A stretch of DNA of 5,780 bases, taken from Kordiimonadaceae bacterium (GTDB taxonomy: Bacteria > Pseudomonadota > Alphaproteobacteria > Sphingomonadales > Kordiimonadaceae). The stretch covers positions 1 through 5,780 of the forward strand of contig JABABO010000189.1 of NCBI GenBank assembly GCA_014238195.1. The letters run 5' to 3'. Below, in pieces: positions 1 through 5,780 of this stretch. Both the position numbers and the translations under genes were made by a program. The notes beneath the pieces are model-generated. The model did not search any database and was not told the origin of the DNA. It was given only the letters and a program-made list of their open reading frames with translations. Position 1 is the first letter of the stretch. Every line of letters starts with the position of its first letter.

Positions 1-2675
1 ATGGCTTTTTCCACCAAATCATCTGGGGCCTCAAACACCAATTCATCATGCACTTGCAGCAGCATACGCACATCATCCAGCCCAGCGGTCTTTAAGGCAT
101 CAGGCATTTGGATCATCGCACGGCGGATCACATCAGCCGCTGTGCCCTGAATAGGCGCATTGATCGCAGCGCGTTCGCTAAAACCCCGTTTCATGGCGTT
201 TTTGTCCTGAATAGACCTCACATGACATTTGCGCCCAAACAGCGTTTGCACATAACCGTGTTCTTTGGCGAAGGCCACAGTTTCATCCATATAGGTGCGA
301 ATGCCAGGGAATTTTTCAAAGTAAGCCTCAATATAACCTTTGGCGTGGGTGCGGCTGATATCCAACTGACGCGCGAGGCCAAAGGCGCTGATACCATAGA
401 TAATACCAAAATTAATCGCTTTGGCTTGACGGCGGACAATCGGGTCCATGCCTTCCACGGGCACACCAAAAACTTCGCTGGCCGTCATGGCGTGAATATC
501 CACACCCGCAAGAAACGCATCCTTCAAAGCGCCAATATCTGCCATATGGGCAAGAATACGCAGTTCAATCTGGCTATAGTCAGCGGCAATCAGCGTGTGT
601 CCAGCTTCAGCGACAAAAGCCTGTCTGATCTTGCGGCCTTCTGCGGTACGGATTGGAATATTTTGCAAGTTCGGGTCGTTGCTGGATAACCGCCCTGTTG
701 TCGTCGCCGCTAGGTGATAGCTGGTGTGCACGCGGCCTGTCCCAGCGTTCACTTGGTTTTGCAGTGCGTCCGTATATGTGCTTTTTAGTTTGGCAAATTG
801 ACGGTACGCAATGACTTTTTCAGGCAAAACATGGCCTTCACTGGCTAGGTTTTCCAAGACCTCGGCGTTTGTTGTCCAAGCCCCCGTTTTTTTGGATTTT
901 TTACCACCAGGCAACTGCATTTCATCATACAGAATTTCACCAAGCTGTTTGGGGCTGTTGATATTAAAGGAACGCCCTGCGAGTTCATGGATTTCACCTT
1001 CTAAGGCATTGATCCCTGCAGCAAATTCATTGGACAGCGTCTTCAGTGCGCCAACATCAACTTTAATGCCTTCGCGTTCCATGGATGCCAGAACGGGGGC
1101 AAGCGGGCGTTCCAAGCGTTCATAAACGCTGGTGACATTCTCGCGGCTTAGTCGCGGTTTTAATCTGTGGGCAAGACGCAGGGTTATGTCAGCGTCCTCC
1201 GCCGCATAATCCGTTGCTTTATCTAAGGGAACACGGTCAAAGGTGATGGCGTTTTTACCCGTACCTGCAATATCCTTGAACGGGATAGGCGTAATATCAA
1301 GATGCAGTTCAGACAGGGTATCCATACCGTGATTGTGATGCCCCGCGTCTAGGGCATAAGACATTAACATCGTGTCTTCAATGGGGTGCAGGGTGATACC
1401 AACGCGGGCTAATATACTGATGTCATATTTCAGGTTTTGACCGATTTTTAAGATGGCTGGGTCTTCCAGCAAGGGTTTAAGTGTGTTGACAACCAACATT
1501 AAGTCTAGCTGCTGTGGTTTTTCTGCGAACATATCTGCGCTTTCACCCACATGCCCAACGGGGATATAACAGGCTTCACCCGGCGTGACTGATAGACAAA
1601 TACCAACAAGGTCAGCGCTCATCACATCAAGACCCGTGGTTTCCGTGTCAACCGCCACACGACCAGCATTTTTAATGCGCTCCACCCACACAGAAAGGGC
1701 GTGTTCATCACGGACACATTCATAATTTTTTTGGATGACCTCAGCGGCAGCTGCAGCGTCTTCAAGCGCCAGATCACCGCCCCATTTATGGATGACTTTG
1801 GTGCGCAGTGAGCTAAACTCCTGCGCTTCCACAAACTCTAACAGGGGCGCGGGGTCTGGGGCCGTTAACGCCATATCTTCGATGGGTGTGGTAACAGGAA
1901 CATCACACTTCAAACGGACCAGTTCCCGGCTCACACGGGCAAGGTCGGCAAATTCTATTAAGTTTTCACGGCGTTTATTTTGTTTAATCTCGCCAGCGCG
2001 CGCCAATAGTGTATCCAGATCACCATATTCATTAATCAGATGGGCCGCCGTTTTAATACCAATACCAGGGACACCAGGCACGTTATCGACGCTATCACCA
2101 GCAAGCGCTTGCACATCAACAACTTTTTCAGGCCCAACACCGAATTTATCAACAACACGGTTCGCACGAGTACGCAGGTTTTTCATGGTGTCGAACATAT
2201 CTGTGCCAGCGTCTAATAACTGCATCAGGTCTTTATCGCTGCTGACAATCGTGACATCCCAATTTTTTTCTCGTGCCTGCGTGCTGTATGTTGCGATCAA
2301 ATCATCGGCTTCAAAACCTTCCATTTCAAGGCATGGCAAACCAAAAGCCCTAACGGCTTGGCGGATAATATCAAACTGTGGCACAAGGTCTTCAGGGGCT
2401 GGTGGGCGGTGAGCTTTGTATTCAGGGTATATATCACTGCGAAAAGTTTTATGTTTGGTATCAAATATAATCGCTAGGTGCGTAGGTTGGTCCGGACCTT
2501 CCAAATCGGTTAATAATTTCATGACCATGTTGGTAAAGCCAAAAACCGCGCCAACAGGCGTACCGTCACTGCGCGTTAAAGGCTTACGGCTGTAGGCCAT
2601 AGCGTGATAAGCGCGAAAAATAAACCCTGATCCATCGATCAAATACAGATGTGGTGCCAGTTCTTGGTCCCGCAT
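1..2675 (-). CDS. polA: DNA polymerase I (PolA), C-terminus cut by the window edge
   Basis: DNA polymerase I fills gaps, removes RNA primers from Okazaki fragments and acts in excision repair. I translated the minus strand by eye; every motif checked lies in one frame, and 891 codons are present. The 5' nuclease domain (about 1-300) has LIDGSGFIFRAYH (D14), EADD 122-125, SSDKD (D147, D149) and the helix-hairpin-helix-like GDSVDNVPGVPGIG 193-206. The 3'-5' exonuclease domain (about 320-515) keeps DTETTGLD 343-350, NLKYD (D418) and YAAED 490-494, so proofreading should be active. The polymerase domain has motif A DYSQIELR (D699), motif B RRQAKAINFG (K752, F756, Y760) and motif C VHDE (D877). 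These match E. coli D705, K758, F762, Y766 and D882, so only about 32 residues should be missing. I chose ATG at 2675 because it has an AGGGG Shine-Dalgarno six bases upstream and puts the first catalytic Asp at 14 (13 in E. coli). An in-frame GTG at 2705, with its own AGGG, would add 10 residues. The gene follows the zinc-finger gene on the same strand with a 51-bp gap and is probably co-transcribed with it. Confidence 0.97.
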   Translation of the reverse strand, partial: MRDQELAPHLYLIDGSGFIFRAYHAMAYSRKPLTRSDGTPVGAVFGFTNMVMKLLTDLEGPDQPTHLAIIFDTKHKTFRSDIYPEYKAHRPPAPEDLVPQFDIIRQAVRAFGLPCLEMEGFEADDLIATYSTQAREKNWDVTIVSSDKDLMQLLDAGTDMFDTMKNLRTRANRVVDKFGVGPEKVVDVQALAGDSVDNVPGVPGIGIKTAAHLINEYGDLDTLLARAGEIKQNKRRENLIEFADLARVSRELVRLKCDVPVTTPIEDMALTAPDPAPLLEFVEAQEFSSLRTKVIHKWGGDLALEDAAAAAEVIQKNYECVRDEHALSVWVERIKNAGRVAVDTETTGLDVMSADLVGICLSVTPGEACYIPVGHVGESADMFAEKPQQLDLMLVVNTLKPLLEDPAILKIGQNLKYDISILARVGITLHPIEDTMLMSYALDAGHHNHGMDTLSELHLDITPIPFKDIAGTGKNAITFDRVPLDKATDYAAEDADITLRLAHRLKPRLSRENVTSVYERLERPLAPVLASMEREGIKVDVGALKTLSNEFAAGINALEGEIHELAGRSFNINSPKQLGEILYDEMQLPGGKKSKKTGAWTTNAEVLENLASEGHVLPEKVIAYRQFAKLKSTYTDALQNQVNAGTGRVHTSYHLAATTTGRLSSNDPNLQNIPIRTAEGRKIRQAFVAEAGHTLIAADYSQIELRILAHMADIGALKDAFLAGVDIHAMTASEVFGVPVEGMDPIVRRQAKAINFGIIYGISAFGLARQLDISRTHAKGYIEAYFEKFPGIRTYMDETVAFAKEHGYVQTLFGRKCHVRSIQDKNAMKRGFSERAAINAPIQGTAADVIRRAMIQMPDALKTAGLDDVRMLLQVHDELVFEAPDDLVEKA

Positions 2676-2726
2676 GGAAAGCCCCTGCTTTGGTGGTTTA
2701 GCCACGATCGGCCCTATAAAATGCTT

Positions 2727-2915
2727 TTAGTCAGTGTCTTGCTTATCTGAAGGGCCGTCCTTCAAAATAAATAACCGGTCACAATAGGGACAGTCGATTT
2801 TACCATCTTTACCAAGGGTTAGATAAACCCTTGGGTGCCCCAGTGCGCCGCCGTCGCCGTCACAGGCAACCTTATTTTCAGTGACTTTAATGGTTTCAGG
2901 TGCTGGTTGGCTCAT
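2727..2915 (-). CDS. Small CHCC-type zinc-finger protein (NDUFS6-like)
   Basis: This 62-residue protein carries the zf-CHCC signature: C18, H27, C42 and C45, in the context VACDGDGGALGHPRVYL followed by DCPYCDRLF. These four residues should bind one zinc ion. The family (zf-CHCC) includes the C-terminal domain of the mitochondrial complex I subunit NDUFS6 and short stand-alone proteins in alpha- and other proteobacteria. A role as an accessory subunit or assembly factor of NADH:ubiquinone oxidoreductase is plausible from the family but not shown here. There is no signal peptide or membrane segment; both ends are polar and probably disordered. The start is well supported by GAGGGA five bases before the ATG. 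Its TAA stop lies 51 bp before the chosen polA start (21 bp before the alternative GTG), which suggests an operon. No complex I gene is in the window. Confidence 0.9.
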   Translation of the reverse strand: MSQPAPETIKVTENKVACDGDGGALGHPRVYLTLGKDGKIDCPYCDRLFILKDGPSDKQDTD

Positions 2916-2920
2916 ATTTA

Positions 2921-2926
2921 TCCCTC
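2921..2926 (-). promoter_or_regulatory. Shine-Dalgarno site of the zinc-finger gene
   Basis: On the minus strand GAGGGA lies five bases upstream of the ATG ending at 2915. This is the clearest ribosome binding site in the window and fixes the start of the zinc-finger gene. Confidence 0.7.
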
Positions 2927-2954
2927 ATACTTGGTCCCATATATTCATGATACT

Positions 2955-2983
2955 GTGCTAGTGTGTTCAGACACGGATAGCAC
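2955..2983 (-). other. Bulged inverted repeat in the probable leader of the zinc-finger/polA unit
   Basis: Read on the minus strand, GTGCTA pairs perfectly with TAGCAC, and inside this GTGT pairs with ACAC around a six-base loop, leaving a three-base bulge (TCC) on one side. The 10-bp stem lies 39 bp upstream of the zinc-finger start codon, between it and a TATAAT hexamer at 3004-3009. It could be an mRNA leader hairpin or a binding site for a dimeric regulator. On the plus strand it is followed by TTTAAAA rather than a run of T, so it does not look like an intrinsic terminator. I recognise no known operator or riboswitch in it. Confidence 0.35.
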
Positions 2984-3003
2984 TTTAAAACAGCTGTATC
3001 TGC

Positions 3004-3009
3004 ATTATA
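3004..3009 (-). promoter_or_regulatory. Candidate -10 hexamer for the zinc-finger/polA unit
   Basis: The minus strand reads TATAAT, a perfect sigma-70-type -10 hexamer, about 90 bp upstream of the zinc-finger start codon. At 17-bp spacing the -35 position reads CCGCCG, so there is no matching -35 box. Transcription from here would give a leader of about 80 bases that includes the inverted repeat at 2955-2983. The call rests on one hexamer and its position in a divergent intergenic region. Confidence 0.35.
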
Positions 3010-3063
3010 TAACCGACAGTGCAGTGCGGCGGTAGTTTTATTTGCGACACCGCATCGAAATTA

Positions 3064-3092
3064 TAGGCTTGTAGGCCGCAGCATGCTATACA
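3064..3092 (+). promoter_or_regulatory. Weak candidate promoter for the ABC ATPase-nadB unit
   Basis: TATACA at 3087-3092 is a fair -10 hexamer lying 29 bp before the ABC ATPase ATG. At 17-bp spacing the -35 position (3064-3069) is TAGGCT, a poor match. A second weak pair is TTTAAA at 2984-2989 with TATATA at 3006-3011, 16 bp apart. A promoter must lie in this divergent region because the next upstream gene runs the other way, but the exact site is uncertain. Confidence 0.25.
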
Positions 3093-3121
3093 AACTTAAA
3101 ACTTGCTAGAAAGTATACCCC

Positions 3122-4063
3122 ATGGTCGAGAATGCCATCGAAATTCGCGGATTAGAGAAAATCTATAAAGGATTAAAAGACGCACCCGATAAAGTGGCGC
3201 TTAAGGGCATTGATCTGACCATCCCGCGTGGTTCAATGTTTGGGCTACTTGGCCCCAACGGGGCAGGTAAATCAACCACGATTAATATTTTGGCAGGCTT
3301 GGTGAATAAAACCGCTGGCAGTGCAAAAATCTGGGGGTTTGATACGGTTGAAAAACCACGAAATGCCCGCGCGAATATTGGTGTTGTCCCCCAAGAACTG
3401 CTGTTTGATGCCTTTTTTACACCGCGTGAGATGCTAGAAGTACAAGCGGGTATGTACGGCGTACCAGAACACGAGCGCCGTACAGAAGAACTGTTGGATG
3501 CAGTGCAGCTTTTGGATAAAGCCGATGCCTATAGCCGTACTTTGTCAGGGGGTATGAAGCGCCGTTTACTCATCGCCAAAGCCATGGTCCATAATCCGCC
3601 TATCTTGGTTTTGGACGAGCCTACCGCAGGCGTAGATATCGAACTGCGGCAAATGTTATGGGCCTATGTACGGGAACTGCATGCCCGCGGGACAACCATT
3701 GTACTGACAACACATTATTTGGAAGAAGCAGAAGAATTATGCGACACCATCGCCATCATCAATCACGGCGAAGTGGTCTGTTGCGAACCCACATCCGATC
3801 TGCTGAAACGCATAGATGAAAAAGAAATGATCATCGAGGTCGCTGAAGCTTTAAGCGGTATCCCACCAGAATTAGCAGCCTATCAGCCAACGCTTAAGGG
3901 TCCTAATACATTTGCATTTCATTTGAACCATAAAACGACAACGGTGGCGAATGTCTTAAGCGCTGTGAGCGCTGCTCAGCTAACCATCACTGATATTTCC
4001 ACCAATGAAACCGACTTGGAAGATATCTTCTTGCAGCTTACCAGCAATAAATCGGCTGCTTAA
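3122..4063 (+). CDS. ABC-2-type transporter ATP-binding protein (YadG/DrrA-like)
   Basis: This 313-residue nucleotide-binding subunit of an ABC exporter should hydrolyse ATP on the inner face of the cytoplasmic membrane. Every ABC motif is present: Walker A GPNGAGKST 44-52, Q-loop Q91, signature LSGGMKRR 141-148, Walker B ILVLDE 161-166, D-loop AGVD 169-172 and H-loop H198. Length and sequence resemble E. coli YadG (for example PTAGVDIELR and TTHYLEEAE) and the wider DrrA/CcmA-type exporters. The C-terminal part (about 236-313) is the accessory domain of this group and ends in the typical TDLEDIFLQLT. The substrate cannot be predicted. Such ATPases normally sit beside an ABC-2 permease (YadH-type), but none is here: polA lies divergently upstream and nadB starts 3 bp downstream. 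ATG 3122 is the first possible start, since an in-frame TAG lies at 3107-3109. Its ribosome binding site is weak (AGAAAG). Confidence 0.93.
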   Translation: MVENAIEIRGLEKIYKGLKDAPDKVALKGIDLTIPRGSMFGLLGPNGAGKSTTINILAGLVNKTAGSAKIWGFDTVEKPRNARANIGVVPQELLFDAFFTPREMLEVQAGMYGVPEHERRTEELLDAVQLLDKADAYSRTLSGGMKRRLLIAKAMVHNPPILVLDEPTAGVDIELRQMLWAYVRELHARGTTIVLTTHYLEEAEELCDTIAIINHGEVVCCEPTSDLLKRIDEKEMIIEVAEALSGIPPELAAYQPTLKGPNTFAFHLNHKTTTVANVLSAVSAAQLTITDISTNETDLEDIFLQLTSNKSAA

Positions 4064-4066
4064 AGT

Positions 4067-5692
4067 ATGCGTAGAACCTATGACATTGTTATTGTTGGGT
4101 CTGGTGCTGCGGGTTTGATGGCAGCATTGAAGCTGGCCCCGCATTTGCGGGTGGCTGTTTTATCCAAAGGGCGGATATCAGCAGGCTCAACAAACTGGGC
4201 GCAGGGTGGGATCGCTGCCGTTCTTGAAGAAAGCGACAGCATTCAATCACACATTGATGACACCTTAGTCGCAGGGGATGGCTTGTGCAATGAGGAAGCC
4301 GTGCGTTTTATGGTGGAACGCAGCCGCACAGCCATTGAAGAGCTCATTGATTTAGGCGTTGATTTTGATAAAAATGATACACCCGAAGATGGCTATGGCT
4401 ATCACCTTGCCCGCGAAGGGGGGCATAGCCACCGCCGTATTATTCACGCAGCTGATGCAACAGGCCGCGCAGTGCAATCGACTTTAAACGCACGGGCAAA
4501 GGCAGAACCAAACATTGATATTTATTTAGGTCATGTGGCGATTGATATTATCACCAATCGTCATTTGAAAAACGCGGCATCTTACACAGACCAAGCACAC
4601 GGGGTTTATGTTTTAAATACTGAGGATGGCCGCGTGGAAACATTTTCTGCACGGGCGACCATTCTGGCAACAGGGGGGGCTAGTCGCGTTTATTTATATA
4701 GCAGTAACCCAGATGCCAGCACGGGTGATGGGATTGCACTGGCTTGGCGGGCGGGTTGCCGTGTGACCAATATGGAATTTAACCAATTTCATCCAACATG
4801 CTTATTTCACCCGACGGCCAAAACTTTTCTCATCACCGAAGCGATGCGCGGCGAAGGGGCTTATCTGCTGAGCAGCGACGGCGAACGTTTTATGAAACAG
4901 TATGACAAACGCCTTGAGCTAGCACCGCGTGATATTGTCGCGCGCGCTATAGATAATGAAATGAAACGACGCGGCGACGAATGCGTCTATCTTGACATCA
5001 CCCACCGCGATGCTGATTTTATAATTTCCCACTTTCCCAATATCTATCGTTACTGCCAACAAATGGGCATTGATATCACGTCTGATAGAATTCCTGTGGT
5101 GCCTGCTGCCCATTACACCTGCGGCGGCATTGATGTGGGGTTAGAGGCCGCTACAGACCTGAACCAGCTTTATGCGATTGGTGAGTGCGCCCATACGGGT
5201 CTTCACGGTGCTAACCGTATGGCATCCAACAGCTTGTTGGAATGTCTTGTGATGGCCTCAAGTGCTGCAGATGATATTTTAAAACGCATCGACAAAATGC
5301 CACCAGCCGCACTGCCGCGCAACTGGGATGAAAGTAAAGTCACTGATTCTGACGAAGAAGTGGTCGTGACCCATAACTGGAAAGAACTGCGGCGGTTTAT
5401 GTGGGATTATGTGGGTATTGTCCGCACAGATAAACGGCTAGAGCGGGCAAAGCGCCGTGTTGACCTTTTGATGGGTGAAATTTTGGAATATTATGGAAAT
5501 TTCCGTGTAACTGCCGATTTATTGGAGCTGAGAAACCTAGTGACCGTTGCAGACTTGATCGTGCGGTCTGCGCTTAAGCGTAAAGAATCACGCGGGCTGC
5601 ATTTTACCAGCGATTACCCTGATCAGCTAGACGAAACCGTTAACACTGTGCTGGTCCCCTTTAGCCGTGCCGTTAAAGACCGTGTTGAATAG
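4067..5692 (+). CDS. nadB: L-aspartate oxidase (NadB)
   Basis: NadB is a cytoplasmic FAD enzyme that oxidises L-aspartate to iminoaspartate, the first step of de novo NAD synthesis; NadA (quinolinate synthase) uses the product. At 541 residues it matches E. coli NadB (540). The N-terminal FAD site has GSGAAG at 11-16 and STNWAQGGIAA at 41-51. Substrate and catalytic residues known from E. coli NadB all have counterparts: E118 in REGGHSHRR, H242 in FHPTCL, T257 in ITEAMRGEG, R288 in APRDIVARA, H349 in AAHYTCGG and R384 in GANRMASNSLLEC. The last is what separates this family from plain succinate dehydrogenase flavoproteins. The helical C-terminal domain (about 435-541) is complete. The start lies 3 bp after the ABC ATPase stop and has no clear Shine-Dalgarno, which suggests translational coupling. 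NadA and NadC are not in the window. Confidence 0.97.
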   Translation: MRRTYDIVIVGSGAAGLMAALKLAPHLRVAVLSKGRISAGSTNWAQGGIAAVLEESDSIQSHIDDTLVAGDGLCNEEAVRFMVERSRTAIEELIDLGVDFDKNDTPEDGYGYHLAREGGHSHRRIIHAADATGRAVQSTLNARAKAEPNIDIYLGHVAIDIITNRHLKNAASYTDQAHGVYVLNTEDGRVETFSARATILATGGASRVYLYSSNPDASTGDGIALAWRAGCRVTNMEFNQFHPTCLFHPTAKTFLITEAMRGEGAYLLSSDGERFMKQYDKRLELAPRDIVARAIDNEMKRRGDECVYLDITHRDADFIISHFPNIYRYCQQMGIDITSDRIPVVPAAHYTCGGIDVGLEAATDLNQLYAIGECAHTGLHGANRMASNSLLECLVMASSAADDILKRIDKMPPAALPRNWDESKVTDSDEEVVVTHNWKELRRFMWDYVGIVRTDKRLERAKRRVDLLMGEILEYYGNFRVTADLLELRNLVTVADLIVRSALKRKESRGLHFTSDYPDQLDETVNTVLVPFSRAVKDRVE

Positions 5693-5780
5693 GGATTTGA
5701 AGTTATAGCGAGACCAATGAATAGTCAGCCCTAAAGAAGTCCCATTTTGGGTTGGTTATTGTTGGTATTCAGTATTAAGC
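5693..5780. other. Non-coding stretch after nadB, no clear feature
   Basis: These 88 bases hold no gene I can support. A small inverted repeat, CCCA-TTT-TGGG, lies at 5741-5751, and a wider imperfect pairing of CAGCCC (5726-5731) with GGGTTG (5749-5754) is possible. Neither is followed by a run of T, so a terminator for the nadB unit is not convincing. A short imperfect repeat (GTTGGTTATT then GTTGGTATTC) spans 5751-5770. Confidence 0.3.

Noticed and set aside
218..1834. Minus-strand open frames at 218-469 and 1622-1834
   Set aside because: They overlap polA in a different frame from its catalytic motifs, so they are shadows.
108..2412. Plus-strand open frames at 108-689, 811-1125 and 1735-2412
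   Set aside because: They lie antisense to polA, whose conserved motifs run throughout this stretch in one minus-strand frame. Their translations are low-complexity and resemble no family I know.
2835..3035. Plus-strand open frame of 66 residues across the intergenic region
   Set aside because: Its first part is antisense to the zinc-finger gene, it has no ribosome binding site that I can see, and the protein shows no recognisable motif.
3114..3119. TATACC as a -10 box for the ABC ATPase
   Set aside because: It ends two bases before the start codon, so transcription would begin inside the gene; a leaderless start is not supported either.
4919..5113. Minus-strand open frame of 64 residues inside nadB
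   Set aside because: It is antisense to a conserved part of nadB that includes R288 and H349, so it is a shadow.
5726..5754. Intrinsic terminator after nadB
   Set aside because: The possible stems are short or contain a G-T pair, the wider one has a 17-base loop, and no run of T follows.

Overview
The window reads as an ordinary chromosomal housekeeping segment from a proteobacterium, most likely an alphaproteobacterium. That placement is an inference. It rests on the small CHCC zinc-finger protein related to the mitochondrial complex I subunit NDUFS6, on the style of the PolA N-terminus, and on a GC content that looks close to 50%. I see no mobile element, CRISPR array, tRNA or rRNA, and no sign of recent transfer.

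Layout: two divergent transcription units flank an intergenic region of about 200 bp (2916-3121). Leftward, on the minus strand, a 62-residue CHCC zinc-finger protein (2727-2915) is followed by polA, encoding DNA polymerase I (start near 2675, running off the left edge). Rightward, on the plus strand, an ABC-2-type transporter ATPase of the YadG/DrrA kind (3122-4063) is followed after 3 bp by nadB, encoding L-aspartate oxidase (4067-5692). The last 88 bases hold no recognisable gene.

How the genes relate: PolA repairs and processes DNA. All three of its activities look intact in the part that is present, and only about 30 C-terminal residues are missing. The zinc-finger protein probably serves respiratory complex I or a related role, and its link to PolA is only co-transcription. 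NadB makes iminoaspartate for de novo NAD synthesis; its partners NadA and NadC are not in the window. The ABC ATPase has no membrane permease beside it, so its partner must lie elsewhere. It appears translationally coupled to nadB, although no functional link is evident.

I found no convincing undescribed system. The points most worth a second look are the permease-less ABC ATPase coupled to nadB, and a bulged hairpin in the probable leader of the zinc-finger/polA unit.
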